This document shows, piece after piece, positions 32,936 through 45,183 of a DNA stretch of 64,000 bases. The stretch spans positions 434,001 through 498,000 of the forward strand of contig JAWZYV010019914.1 in assembly GCA_038373885.1 (NCBI GenBank), given 5' to 3'. A program made the translations under genes and the position numbers. The stretch comes from Cheiracanthium punctorium (lineage: Eukaryota > Arthropoda > Arachnida > Araneae > Cheiracanthiidae). Position 1 is the first letter of the stretch. Each line of letters begins with the position of its first letter. The notes under the pieces are model-generated. The model made no database searches. It was not told the DNA's origin and saw nothing but the letters and a program-made list of their open reading frames with translations.

Positions 32936-35031
32936 AAAAATGAAATTCTGTTTGTCAATTTGTTGATTTGGGTAGTATACAATTCCACAAAAATGGACCT
33001 GTCAGCCTGAAATTTTACACAGATATGTAAAATAATATAGAATAAATGATAGTCCACTTTAAAACTTTGAAACTCCACTTAAAAACGTTTTCCTCCTGAA
33101 TGGTTCTCATAATTTCCGTTCCTGGAATTTAAGAGATTTTTTATGTTCTCCACGCAGAAAGCTTTACGTAATATTAACCCCTGTAGTGAAAAAAGTGTGT
33201 GAAATAAGCATCTTGGTTGCCATGTGTGGCGATTTTGCCGAATAAAATGTCTTAAATTCTTAAAGTAAAAATAAAAGAATAATAATGATTTTTTTAGTTT
33301 ATTTTTTTAGGTTATTTTTTTAATTATAATATCGTGTGCGCATAAGAAATGAGAGCAGGAATGAAATGTTTTATACGCAAAACAATGAGGATCGAAGATA
33401 TCCGAGACTAATATGTAATTTTTTTTAGTTTGGCGAAAAAAAAAAATGGCTGATAGGCCGATTTTTAGAGAGTGAGTTCTAGCGGTTTGCACAGTTTTAG
33501 GCTTTTTGGCGCAATTTACTGAGAGCTTAAGGGAATAGCATTTTTGAAAACAAGTGTATAGGTTTTCTTAGAATACAGCATTAAATTTTAACTATCCGTG
33601 CAGAAATAATGCAGTTATTAGGGCATTTCAAGCGATGTAGCTTCAGAATTCTCGCCAATTGAGTACATTGATTTAACTTGGGGGGAAATCCGCCAAATTT
33701 CAGAAAATTGAAATCTTCGCATTTAGTACATCGAGGTAACGATGAATAAAACATGTTATAGTTGATAATTTAAAAAATACGGCTGTATTAAGGGATTCCA
33801 CTTTTCAAATAAATGCCTGGCGGTCGAACCATTTCCCATTTTGATTGCTGCTAAGTCAATGCTTCGAACGATTCCCTGAAAAAACTCTTGCAAAATGGCG
33901 TATGCTGGCACTTTGGCGAGGCTTAGATTTGAAACTGGATTTTACTTGAGACTGGTATATACGTATAATAAGACTGGTTATAGATAAAAATGAATGTTGG
34001 TATGTGTGTAGGAGGTTGAAAAACTCCAGCACCGTTTCACCGATCACCATGAAATTTGGTTCACCTAAGTCTTTTATCATGGAGAAGGTTTTTATGCTAT
34101 CCGTTTTCCTCTAACTTTTCACTAGGTGGCGCAGCAGAACGTCGAATTCTATTCCGTTTAGCCGTTTGCTATGCGAATATCGTCCAACCAATTTCGATGA
34201 AATTTGGTACACGCGAATATTAGAACACGGAGAATATTTTTCACTATCCATTTGCTGTAACTTACCGCTAAATAGCGCTGCAACGCATCAACTTCTATAC
34301 CGTTCGACCGATCGGCATAAAATTTTTTATACTTACACATTTGAGAACGAAGAATATATTCTAACTGCGTTACTTTTGATGTTACTCACCACTAGATGGC
34401 ACTGCAATGCATTATTATTTTAACTCGCCACTAGATGACGCTGCAGCAGGCCAAATTTTTGACCATTCAAACGGTGGCTATGAAAATCAGTATACATAGC
34501 TATTTGAACAATGAGAATATTTTGGCGTTATCCATTTTGCTATAACTCGCCACATGACGGCGCTGTAGCAAATCATTACTTTAATTAACCACTAGATGGC
34601 CCTGCAGTGTATCACTTCTTGACTGTGCGAATGATCGCTATGAAAATAGGTATACGTAGATATTTGAACACGGGGAAGAGTTTGGCACGATCCATTTTCC
34701 TATAACTTGACACTAGATGTCGCGTCAACACATGAACTTCAAGACTATTCAGCCGATCGTCATGAAGATTCGTATACATCGATATCTGAATGCGAAGAAT
34801 ATTTTTGCCGTATCCGTTTTGCTAAAACTCGCCACTAGATTGTGCTACGCCGCATCGCCTTCTGCACCGTAAAAACGATTGCCTTGAAATTCAGTATGCA
34901 TGATTATTGAACACAATATAACGCGATATCCATTTTGCTATATCTCTTTATTACAATAAATAGTAATCACAACAAATATTAATATCAAAAAGTTCATTCA
35001 TTCCCGTGCGAAGAACGGGTACTTCAGCTAG
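32936..35031 (+). mobile_element. Non-autonomous Helitron with tandem array and 3' hairpin
   Basis: The 5' end TCTTATAAATAAAAATGAAA follows an A at 32935. The 3' end CCCGTGCGAAGAACGGG is a 5-bp-stem hairpin, followed by TACTTCAGCTAG ending at 35031 and then T. This is the standard Helitron 3' structure. The interior includes the minisatellite at 34080-34960. Whether 33980 (TTATAGATAAAAATGAATG) is another 5' end is unclear. No Rep/helicase gene. Confidence 0.65.
34080..34960 (+). repeat. Degenerate tandem array, about 110-140-bp units
   Basis: Seven or more units each contain a TATCCATTTTGCTATAACT-like word followed by CACTAGATGGCGCTGCAG-like sequence (for example near 34100, 34248, 34370, 34530, 34690, 34818, 34927). 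Short frames across it on both strands are incidental. Confidence 0.7.
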
Positions 35032-35280
35032 TACATAATACTTTCGCTATTATTGGTATTGTTCAATCCTTACCAAATTCTCTATATCTCTGAGCCATTT
35101 TACGATGAAAAGCTGAAATTTTGCACCCCTTTATTAATATATGGGAGCACATTAATTAGGCACGCTAATTCGGAAATTTTTACTATGGGCAGGGGAGGTA
35201 AAAAAAAAATTAAATTTTGTATTTATTTAGGTTTAATCTTCGGAAAATTTTAACCCATACCATAAAAATCTGCAAATATT

Positions 35281-35515
35281 TAATGCAACTTTGTAATTTA
35301 TTGTATGTGTCTTTAACCGATATTTAACGCTGAGGCCAATGTTTTATGGACGCCCTGAGCCAACGTCAATTTAACAGACGTTTGATGATTTAAGAAAGTC
35401 ATGTGGTGTCCAAATTAGATTTTTTAAATGTAACTTTGTAATTTATTGTGTATGTCTATCATCAATATCTAAGTAATAAATGCTCAGGTCAGTGTTTCTG
35501 GGTAACCCTGCATAA
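35281..35515 (+). repeat. Two-copy tandem repeat
   Basis: AACTTTGTAATTTATTG plus a following GTCAGTGTTT/GCCAATGTTT and a -ACCCTG-like end occur at 35288 and again at 35431, giving units of about 143 bp, strongly diverged. Confidence 0.45.
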
Positions 35516-35519
35516 TATA

Positions 35520-36270
35520 CGATAAAAACTGCTGATTATAACAGTGAAATAATTTAAAAATTACTGTGTAACTAATTTGTTGTTGGTGCGGGTTTTAATT
35601 AACAGCGAGATCTGTTTCTGAAGCAGCCTTGCTTCCAATTACAATCAGCTTTAATTATAGGAAGAAGCTGGTAGAAGTTAATACAGGTAATGCCTTTGAA
35701 TTACCGGACCACACAGTCCAGTTTAGATATATCTGCTTTTGAGTGCTGTAGTAATACACGGTTTGGAATCTGTTAAAGTTATGCTTCTGAAAAATGCATT
35801 GATTCATTTAAAATTGCTTGAAACGAATAAATATTTTCATGCAATAATTCGAGGAAAATCCTTTGCGCAATTAACTTCCATTTAATTTTAATTATTTAAA
35901 AAAATTAATTTATTTTTTCTTAAAAAGCTTTTGTGCGAATAGTTTAGCTTTGCTTGATTGTTTCATTTTTAATCTTCGGTCTTTTTTTTATATTGTACAA
36001 TGAAAATTCAAATCGTGAAACTATTTAGTTATTTAATTAATTAAATCGATATAGCAGCGGGATAAGAAACGGTATCGCAAGAATTATTTTCAACTCAAAC
36101 ATTTACTTGATGGAATAATTTCAACTTAATTAATTTTGAGCAAGATGAAACGAGTCTCGGAGAGTGCAAATTATTAAAATACACATTTGATAAATTTACT
36201 CAAAGGAGTGGGAAAAAAAAAAAAAAAAAAAAAAAAGGAAAAGAAAAAGAGAGAAATATCTTCACGCAAG
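35520..36270. other. No gene seen
   Basis: AT-rich sequence with a 24-nt A-run at about 36213-36236. Confidence 0.5.
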
Positions 36271-36726
36271 TCAGGATAATTTAAACAGCTTTTTTAATAA
36301 GAAAGATAATTATTTAACAGAACTAGTTTTTTTGTTTAAATAAATTTAAAGAATATAATTTTTGAATATATAACTACACTAAGAACGTTCTTTAGTATTA
36401 GAAAATTATGTATTTTAGTGTATTCCATAAAAGCTCATGCAGGACGACTCAGCGGTACATACTAATTAATAGTGGGTCGCGAACGTTGTTTTCATGTGTC
36501 AGGATAATTTCAACAGCTGTTTTAATAAGAAAGATAATTATTTGACAGAACTTGTTTTTTGTTTGAATAAATTTAAAGAATATAATTTTTGAATATATAC
36601 CTACACTAAGAACATTTTTTAGAATTAGAAAATTATGTATTTTAGTGCATTCCATAAATGCTCATGTACAACGACTCAGCGGCACATACTAATTAATAGT
36701 GGGTCGCAAACGTTGTTTTCATGTAC
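36271..36726 (+). repeat. 228-bp tandem duplication
   Basis: TCAGGATAATTTAAACAGCT at 36271 and its near-copy at 36499 start two 228-bp units that stay alignable to GTTGTTTTCATGT. A minus-strand frame within it (36449-36655) is carried by the repeat and has no recognised domain. Confidence 0.85.
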
Positions 36727-39700
36727 AGTGTATAGATACTTCAGAAAATAAATTAAAGTGTTTGTCAAGTTTCCTAATATGTTTCGAGAAAGATGAATTG
36801 CTGTTTTGTCAAAAGTTTTCAGCTTGAATTGATACGATAGGAAACATGCAATTTTCAGAGGGTAAACAATTTTCTTATAAAACGCTTTAAAAAATTTCCC
36901 AAACGATCAAAAGTCTACACTAAATGGTGCATGAAGATAAATCTTGAAATCCCACATAGTTGTTAGATTTTAATGTCATATTTGTAACTCTGAAATCAAC
37001 ATTTTTAAGGCACATAGTATAAAATAATGCGATGGTTATCATTTTGGGTCTATCTCAGAACATGGTCGCCAGATGGAAAGACGATAAAGAGTCAAAATAG
37101 TTACCAAGCAAAATGAGATTTCTCCTTTTGAATAATAACAATAGAAGTTTTAATTTTAATTGTAATATCCTACAATATAGTTACGCTGATTCCTGATACA
37201 CTGACTCTGTTACTATCCTGGTTCAATCACTTCAAGATAAATCTTTTACCACCATAACTCCAAAATGATTAAAAAATTAGGCACAAAAAACGCAAGAAAA
37301 TCCACGCCGTTTGTACGATCCGCTTGAAATATTTCATAATAATGTATAAAAATAAAGAAAATAATCTACGGAACTTTAAAAACCTGAAAATCCCTCCGTT
37401 CTCTAAGTTGAAAGCGATTTTTTGCTATTTTCAGCTCTGTATTATTTCAGGGAGCACATAAAGTTAATCAGTTGACTAATCGCAAGTGATAATGACGTCA
37501 TACTGAAGTTACGGTTATAAGGCTTTGAAAGGAAAATTGCGCGCGATTCTAATTCATTTAAAATAGTTTTTCTAGATCAGCCAGTTTAACTTTATTTTCA
37601 CAAATAAAATGATTTCCTCTGCATGAAACATTGATACAAGAGGGGGTGTTCCCAGCGAAACGATATCTTCCGATTACGAAAAGTTTTCGTACATTTTTAG
37701 AAGAAAATGCAATGCCGATTTCGGTATGTAATAAAAATTGAATATGAAGTTATTTATTTTGTGTGGACAAAGATTAAATATATTGAGTGCAGGCATATTT
37801 TAGCCGAATGTTTTTTCTGGGGCCCTTTGAAATTGCCTTCACAACGGGCTTTATCTATGTAGATTTTGCTTGGTAACCATATTTAATAACAGTATAAGTG
37901 ATAATAGTATTAGTTTTAATTACATTAATAACGTAATTTGGCATCATGCGCAAAACATGGTGCCAAAATAATCACCGAATTGGCGCCATTTCATGTCCTA
38001 CGATAGACTCAACCTTTTATTTTTTTAGGTTGAATGTCCTAATTTTCTGGATATTTGAAATTGCTTTTTACTACAATTCTTTGCCAAGTAGGTAAATCCA
38101 AGTAATCTTCTGGCACCTTAAGGAGCACGGCTCCTAATCAAAACAGTGAAACGCAAGTAAGCGACATAAGGGTGATTCCCACGAAACAAGACAAAATAAG
38201 GTTTATAATTTTGCAGAATTTCTGTTACAATATTTTGATGGAAATGTTTTTTTTTTTCGTTTTACTTATTTTGATCCGAATTGTTATATCTGATGCCTAA
38301 CAAAAAAGAAATGTTGCTGGCATTTTTTATTTTGGTATTTTCTGTAGCCCTGGTGTGACAGAAATGATGCATATGGTACAGAAATGACGAAGGCAACGAC
38401 TGAAATGACAAAAGCGTCTTTTACGGTGCTAAAAATGTAAAATAAAGTCACAGATACTCAATAAATTATGTTTTTTATGAAAATTACTTCTTCAGTTCTA
38501 TGAAAAGATTGTGAAAATTGAAAAAAAAAGGCAACTAGAGAAAACAATCGGGGACAAGTTTTGTCTTTTTTTTTTGTGAGTATAACCCATAAATCACTCT
38601 CAAAAATTATTTCCTCAATTCACGGAAATTTGACTATCAGCAATGTTGCCGGAATACCTCCGTTATTTGATGAATATATGTTTCTCTTTTCTTCTAACAG
38701 TTGAAGAAATTTCTCCTGACTCAACAAGATTTTTCCACTTCTTCAGATTTTCGGAAAAAATACATGGAAATATAGCGTTTCGAAGGAGTACGGAAATTAT
38801 TCATTGAAAAATGAGGCATGAATTAGTGTATAAAAAAGAAGTTTTTCTGAGAGTGCTCTTACGCTTTCACAGATTTGATAACCATATTGTTGCAAATTTT
38901 AGGGGCAACCCACTCTTCTGGGGAATAAACTAGTCTAAAATTCGTATTCTATGCGTCAAATAAATAAACTTTCAATTTTTTTGGATCAAAATCGTTTAAC
39001 TAGAACCCGAAATATGGAATTTCGCATATCCCTATCTGTTAACATAGGGCCTCTCGAAATCTCGAGAATCTGCTAGAGCTTAGCTGATGTCCTTTTCGGG
39101 GACTTATTTTTAGCGCCAAAATGGTTTATTTTCGTGAAAAAGTCGACAAACTTGGCGACATTTTGGACTTTTGGCGCGATTTTTCCAATGAGGCCTGCAA
39201 TGTTTGTTTTTCTGCAGTAGTGTTACGCAATAGCCGTAAGTTACTCATTAACATTTCTATGACGTAAAACGCGATTATTTGAGGTCTTTCTAGAAATCTC
39301 GATTTTTCTGGAACTTTTTCGGATTGACCGTATATGTTGTAAAAGAGCAGCGTTGACTCAGAGCAGGGTCAGTTCTCACTGAACGTTTATTGAGTTCACT
39401 GCGTTAGCCTGTGATTTGTAGTATTCTAAGCGATATTTTGCTGGTGTTTTGAAGCTTGTTTTTGAGTGCTGTGTGCGAATTCTTCGTTGCTGAATCCTGA
39501 GGGACTATTTATGTTTACAGTGAATTTCCACTGAATTTTAGCCTGTGAAAGTATTTTGTGTGTGAAATTCAGCATCTGTGAAAGCTTCTGTATCAAGCAG
39601 ACTGTTATAAGCAAATTGGTGGCTGATAATAACTGTGCATTTTTTACAGCTGATTGTTCGGCGAAGTTCTAGAACCGATAAAATTTGTGTTCCATTCTGA

Positions 39701-40630
39701 GGAGTGGACTATTTACTAGAACTTTCGACATACGCTAGACTTTTAAATGAAGAACCCGAGAACTGAGCAATAGTTTTCTGCAGCAATATTCAAGGAAAAC
39801 TTCCCATCAATCGGTTGAGGAAAGCGGAATAGACAGACTCTTAGACCTCCTTAATTATTTTCACCAGCCTCTTAGCTTTCACGATATCCCTTGTTATTGA
39901 ATATTTAATGGCGAATTCAGAATTTTTATTTGTTTACATTCGTCGAAATCAAATGATCTGTGCTGAAAATGCTAATGTTAGGTCGCCCCCCCCCCCTCCC
40001 GCAGACATACACATTTTCATTGTATTTCAGTTTAATACATTTCTATAAGGGCGTCGTACCTCGCATATTCTGAGGAGGGAATAAATAAATAATAATGAAG
40101 TATTACCTCTAAAACGCAATTTACAATGGAAACAAGACCAAACGAATCGGCATGTGCGAAATCTTATTCATGTGCTCATACATATTAATGTAAACAGCGG
40201 GGAGTCTCATTTATATTGTATTAAAAGCATGACTTAGAAAATATATGCATAAAGTGGTAAAATCGAACCCCTCCTCCCAACGTCTGGGCCCACAGAGCCT
40301 TCGAACAAAGGAGACATATTAGAAATATTTAAGCTGTGCTAAATTAAAATTAATTAATCGTACTTTTTAAAATTAAACTATTCTTCGACCTGTTATTTAG
40401 TGGATTCTTGTCAAACGATTAAAATTATGGAGTAATTAAAATTTCCTCGGAATTTCCAAGAAATTATTTTTATGCGAAATTTTCCTGCGATTCCCTAGTT
40501 AATATATAAATAGTTGAAAAATTAACATATTTCATATGAATTATGGACTGCTTTATTGGGGATTTTATTTAATAAATAAATTCTGTCGTTTGAAAGACAT
40601 GTGGATCAAACGTTTTACGGTATATATTTG
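36727..40630. other. No gene seen; scattered Helitron-like remnants
   Basis: At about 37540-37680 short stretches (TTTTTCTAGAT-A-CAGTTTAA and a following GATATC) resemble the Helitron interior at 44440-44640, so this is probably a decayed relative. A C-run lies at 39987-39997. No coding exon or transposon boundary was established. Confidence 0.45.
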
Positions 40631-41100
40631 TGTATAACGCGCACTTTTTTTCAAAAATTTAAGGCAAAAAAAATTTGAATTTCACGTTATACACGGAATA
40701 TTTTTTTTTTACATCTGCATGTAATTCACGATGTACGTATGAATCAAGTATTTATTGAGTAGATAATAAAACCGGAAAAAATCTTTCTGAATAAAAGTAC
40801 TGCAGCATATTTTTTTCACTATTTACACTTTATTTTATACGAAATCGATAGTAACATTATTTTTTAACGCTCATTAGCAATTTTCACTGTCGCTACTAGT
40901 GTTATCATCACAGTCCTTATCATCACTGGCACAGTCAATGACCTCTTAAATGATATCGTTTTCAGTTTCAACCACTTGATTGAAAATTTCATTCACTTTC
41001 AAATTCATCTATGCGTCTAATTTACAGTGAACGTTATATACTAAGATAACAAAATTTCACCTATTTTTCTTGTGAAATACGAGGTGCGCGTTATACATGC
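40631..41100 (-). mobile_element. pogo/Tigger-like MITE keeping a transposase tail
   Basis: The left TGTATAACGCGCAC (40631-40644) and right GTGCGCGTTATACA (41085-41098) are inverted ends. On the minus strand near 40965-40870 a decayed frame reads an acidic Asp/Ser-rich tail (CASDDKDCDDNTSSDSENC) ending at a stop, typical of the C-terminus of pogo-type transposases. One in-frame stop precedes it. The rest of the transposase is missing, so this is an internally deleted derivative. Confidence 0.6.
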
Positions 41101-41324
41101 ATTCGAGGTTGTAGAATAGTTCCAGGAACCTTGTAAAAAGATTTGATCAACGTTGAATCGTTTACGGAGCCATAAAAGCAAGCACACCAACAATTTGCTA
41201 ATTTGATTTTTCAAAACTACTATAAATGGTGAAATTTTATTCTTGGTTCAATTAGTCACCGCCATACAGCAATAGGGCCAATTACTGCAAAGAGTGAAAC
41301 GATGGCACCGGTGGCGAAGCTTAA

Positions 41325-41809
41325 CCCTTTAACGCGCAATGTTCCCGCTCTGGGAACACCCAACTCTGACGTTTTGACTGTTGCCAGTCACGAAGAATAG
41401 GTTTGATTTCTATAAAAATAGTTGCGGGTGACATAGCTCCACGAGAATCCTTTACCTTTTAGCACTTCATTTCCCGTAAAAAGAATTGTTATGATTATTT
41501 TTAACAGCACTGACAACTGAAAAATGGAAGAATGAGAGAACAGCTGGATAGATTGCCCAATGCTGAAAAAAAGGCAGCCGTTGCCATCGTTCGACTTAAC
41601 TACCAGCAAGATGGCGGACGATCAAAACGTTCATCGCGTGCCACAGATCTAGAGACGCAGCGGCACAGCCAGCTGCGTCAAAAAAGGGTTTCTAGATCTG
41701 TGGCACGCGATGAGAATTTCGATCGTCCGCCATCTTGCTGGTAGTTAAGTCGACCGATGGCAACGGCTGCCCTCTTTTCAGCACTGGGAAAGGGTTGCCT
41801 CTCAAAGGG
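41325..41809. mobile_element. piggyBac-like hairpin element, copy 3
   Basis: A 485-bp element between TTAA sites (41321-41324, 41810-41813). Ends are CCCTTTAACGCGCAATG and GGTTGCCTCTCAAAGGG. The arms at about 41556-41655 and 41690-41790 are nearly complementary over about 100 bp. The loop has its own small GACGCAG/CTGCGTC hairpin. Short open frames on both strands come from this palindrome and are not called as genes. Confidence 0.9.
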
Positions 41810-41813
41810 TTAA

Positions 41814-42209
41814 AAAGTATTTCCAATGAGCTTCTTGGGAAGCAACCTTTCGCACTATTGGCTAACGTGCGGATTTTTCAGGTACAGTGTGTCATAAAAG
41901 TTCCCAAAATGACGACATATGGACATCATTTGGATATTTATTTCACTAAATATCTTTTCTATGATTTACGTTCAAAATGTTCCTCAAGTACTCTAATTGC
42001 GTGATGAATTCATTTTAGAATGAAGAACAAAATAATACAGAACTCTATTCTCGTTCAACTTGAGCGCGAGTAGAACCCAAACCATATAAGCTAAAAAAAT
42101 TGATGTAATGATGAGCAGACGATAAAATTTAATACTTCAAACTATCACGGACAGTGAGTTCGTTAAGTTGGAGTACGGGAACTTTTCGGACACGTTGTAG
42201 TGGCTCCCA
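41814..42209. other. No gene seen
   Basis: AT-rich spacer between the third piggyBac-like element and the foldback element. Confidence 0.5.
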
Positions 42210-42589
42210 CCCAGCCAGCCACGATACATCGAATTAACGTCGCCGTCGACGTAGTTTCGACGTAATAATCGACGTTAAAAATCCTTAGATATGTCCACCT
42301 GTTTGCCCGTCGAGCGCTGAACTTCTAGACGTCGTATCACCCGCGAGGGGTGACCGTGAGAGATAACAATCTCGCTTAACTACGGCGCAAGAATGAAAAA
42401 GGGTGACCGCCAGGAAGAGAAAATCCCCGATATTGGTCGAACACTCGTCGCTATAACGGCAAAGGGAGACAGATTCTCGGAATCCGTTTATAAAATTCAG
42501 CTCATAGTGGTTGATTTTACGTTATACATTGTCGAATTGCTTCAACAGGACAGAGAAAACCGGCTTATATTCGTCTAATAGAAGTCGTT

Positions 42590-43780
42590 CCTTAAAGACT
42601 TCGCAGAATTTGTCGAATTCTGACCATTTATAAACGTAGTAATTATGCCGCAATTCCAGACATTTAGAGAATGGGCACATACCATTTACATACGTCGTGA
42701 AGGAATGGAAATTCAATCTGTTCTGATCTTGTGCACTTTTGCCGTTTAAAAGGAAATACTTATTTTTCTATAAAATACATTTTACTATTAGTTTGTTAGC
42801 GAATGAAAAATAATTTTTAATCCAATATGCAGAAATAACAAGTTTTAAATTAACTTCTGATCGTTTTGATAAAGTTACAAAATATACATTCATAAAAATT
42901 TGAACACAGAGAAAATATATGAAAGAAAAAATATAATCTTGATTTTTTGAATTTAACTGATCAGTAACTCGCATTAATAGCTTATGTCTCTAATTTACAT
43001 TTTAAAGGATTTACTTTAAATGTTACCCCCGGTACATTTTATGAATTGTTTTAACTGTATTAGGTATATTCAATAAAAAAAGGGGGGGGGGCGTTGTTTA
43101 ATTCAAAGTTATGAACAATCTAAATATTTTCATATATTGGTGAAAAAGTAAAAGTAACTTAAAAAATTAAATAAATATTAGTAAATTTAGTTAACTAATA
43201 CAGTTTAAAATGCAATTTTACTAATAGTAAATATAATTTACTTATTTTATATAAAAAAGTTACTTTTTCACCAGTATATGAAAATATATAGATTCTTTAT
43301 AACAGTAGATTAAATAATTTTTTATTAAAAATACCCAATACAGTCAAAATGATTAATAAAATGTACCAGGGAAAAATGGAAACCCTTTAATATGTAAAAT
43401 AGCGACATATGCTGTTTATGCGACTTACTTATGAGTTCAATTCAAAATCAAATTATATTTTTAACTTTAATATATTTTTTGCATATGTTCAAACTTTTAT
43501 CAATATATATTTTATAACTTTATCTAAACGATTAGAAGTTAATTTAAATTTTCTAATCGTCTTTTAAACTTCGATACGCCGTTTGCCGTTCGATATGCCG
43601 TTTTAAACTTCTTCCTTTTTTTAAAACGGCATGTGCGTAAGATAAGAACTGCTTGAATTTCCATGCTTTCACGATGTATGTAAATAGTATGTGACTCACA
43701 TATTCTCTAATTATCTAGAATTGAGGTACAATTAGTACGTTTATAAATTGTCAGGATTCGACGAAATCGTCAAGGAACGA
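42590..43780. repeat. Large internal palindrome of the left element
   Basis: About 580-bp arms (42590-43170 and 43190-43780) are inverted copies of each other. Paired landmarks are AATTTACATTTTAAAGGATT with AACCCTTTAATATGTAAAAT, and ATTTATAAACGTAGTAATTA with TAGTACGTTTATAAATTGTC. Arms are diverged by point changes and small gaps; a G-run lies near the centre at 43082-43091. Confidence 0.75.
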
Positions 43781-43985
43781 CCTATTGGACGAATAAGCCT
43801 GCTTTTTTTATTACTTTTTCCCTGTAATAAAATGAGAACAAGTTTTCTATCTATAAATTTTAGTCCCCCCCCCCCCGTCCCACGAGAAAAATTTTGTCTA
43901 CTTCATTACACAAAGAGTTTTTTATTTATCTCTCTTAATTCTTTGATTTGTTAAATTTTACTACTCCAAACAGGTTTATATTACA

Positions 43986-44158
43986 CTAGCTGCGTGCCCG
44001 TTCTTTGCACGGTAGGAAACGAAAAATTTCCTCATATGTGTAATTCGAATTAATTCCAGTGATGTGGAATTTAGAAAAAGCAAAATTATTTCACTCTTGA
44101 CTTAAAATTTGCGTCATATATGTAATAACCTGAGATCATTGCAATATAATGACACACA

Positions 44159-44193
<35 letters not shown>

Positions 44194-45183
44194 AAACTAT
44201 GTCAGCGTCATTCGGTATCAAAAAAGTGAAAATGGACCGTTTGCAGTGAACTTCTCACTTTCAAAATGTCTTATTTCATCAGACATGCTGTCTTTTAGGT
44301 TCACGTTTTAGCGTTAAATACCTCAGACACTACATGAAATAGACATTTTTTTATTTTAAAAATACGTCACCCTCTCTTGCAACCCTTTACAAAAAGAAAA
44401 GAGATAAGAGATAAGACTGCACTATTTATAAAGGCTTTAAAATTGTTTTTCTAGATTATGCAGTTTAATTTTTCTTTTTACAAATAAATCCAGTATTTAT
44501 AAAAGGAAATTGAGCCATGCAAAGAAATCGTCTGCTCGCGGGACCCGTTTTTATTCTTTTTTTTTCAACTGGCAATTTTAATCATTGTTACTGTATCCAT
44601 GACAACCAAACCGCAAGATATCAAACCGAAATTGATAAGCAGGTGCTACGGAAATGAAAATCCTTCTTTACTTAAAAATTCATAAAAATTCTCCTAATTT
44701 ATATTTTTCCTCCGTTTTTCTTTTAAAAGTGGGCGAATTGTGTGCTCCGTCTTTTGCCAAAATATAAAAAAAGTTATGACAGATAGAATTCAAAATGCAG
44801 CAGTTTTAAAAATATTTTACGAAAGTCAGCGTCAAATTTAATCTTATTTGAAAAATTCCCAAAAATCTGCAAATTATGTTACACAGTCCGAACAAACAGT
44901 TTTTAAAAGAAAATTTTCTCCTCTATACGATGATGTAACTATCGTTTTCTTGCGAGTGCAATTACCGGCGTTGTTATGTATTACGCAAGAAAAATCGCTA
45001 AAAATCGGACAAAACATAAAACATTTTCTAATTCGAATTTCGAAAAATAGCTTCGAGGTGTGTCGAGACCCGTCTTGGAGAATTTCCGTACAAAATTTGG
45101 TAGGTCTACGATCACCCGTTTCGGAGCTACGCGAGACACAGACAGACAAACGGACAGTTTACACTCTGTTTTATTTATATAGA
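43986..45183 (-). mobile_element. Non-autonomous Helitron, 1.2 kb, in the left palindromic element
   Basis: On the minus strand it begins TCTATATAAATAAAACAGAG after an A and ends GGGCACGCAGCTAG at 43986 before a T. A CGTGC/GCACG hairpin lies just before the CTAG. The other palindromic element lacks it: around 61968-61975 the sequence runs ACTAGTGTGTAATTTAAACC uninterrupted. A CA repeat (44153-44172) and A-run lie inside. Short open frames at 44848-45211 are in both directions and are not genes. Confidence 0.82.

Noticed and set aside
38900..39700. Possible solo LTR around 39000-39700
   Set aside because: Some LTR-like features (TATAT, many short inverted words), but no TG...CA borders with target duplication could be fixed by eye.
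41532..42004. Two plus-strand frames of 70 and 89 codons
   Set aside because: They are produced by the arms of the piggyBac-like hairpin; no independent evidence for a gene.
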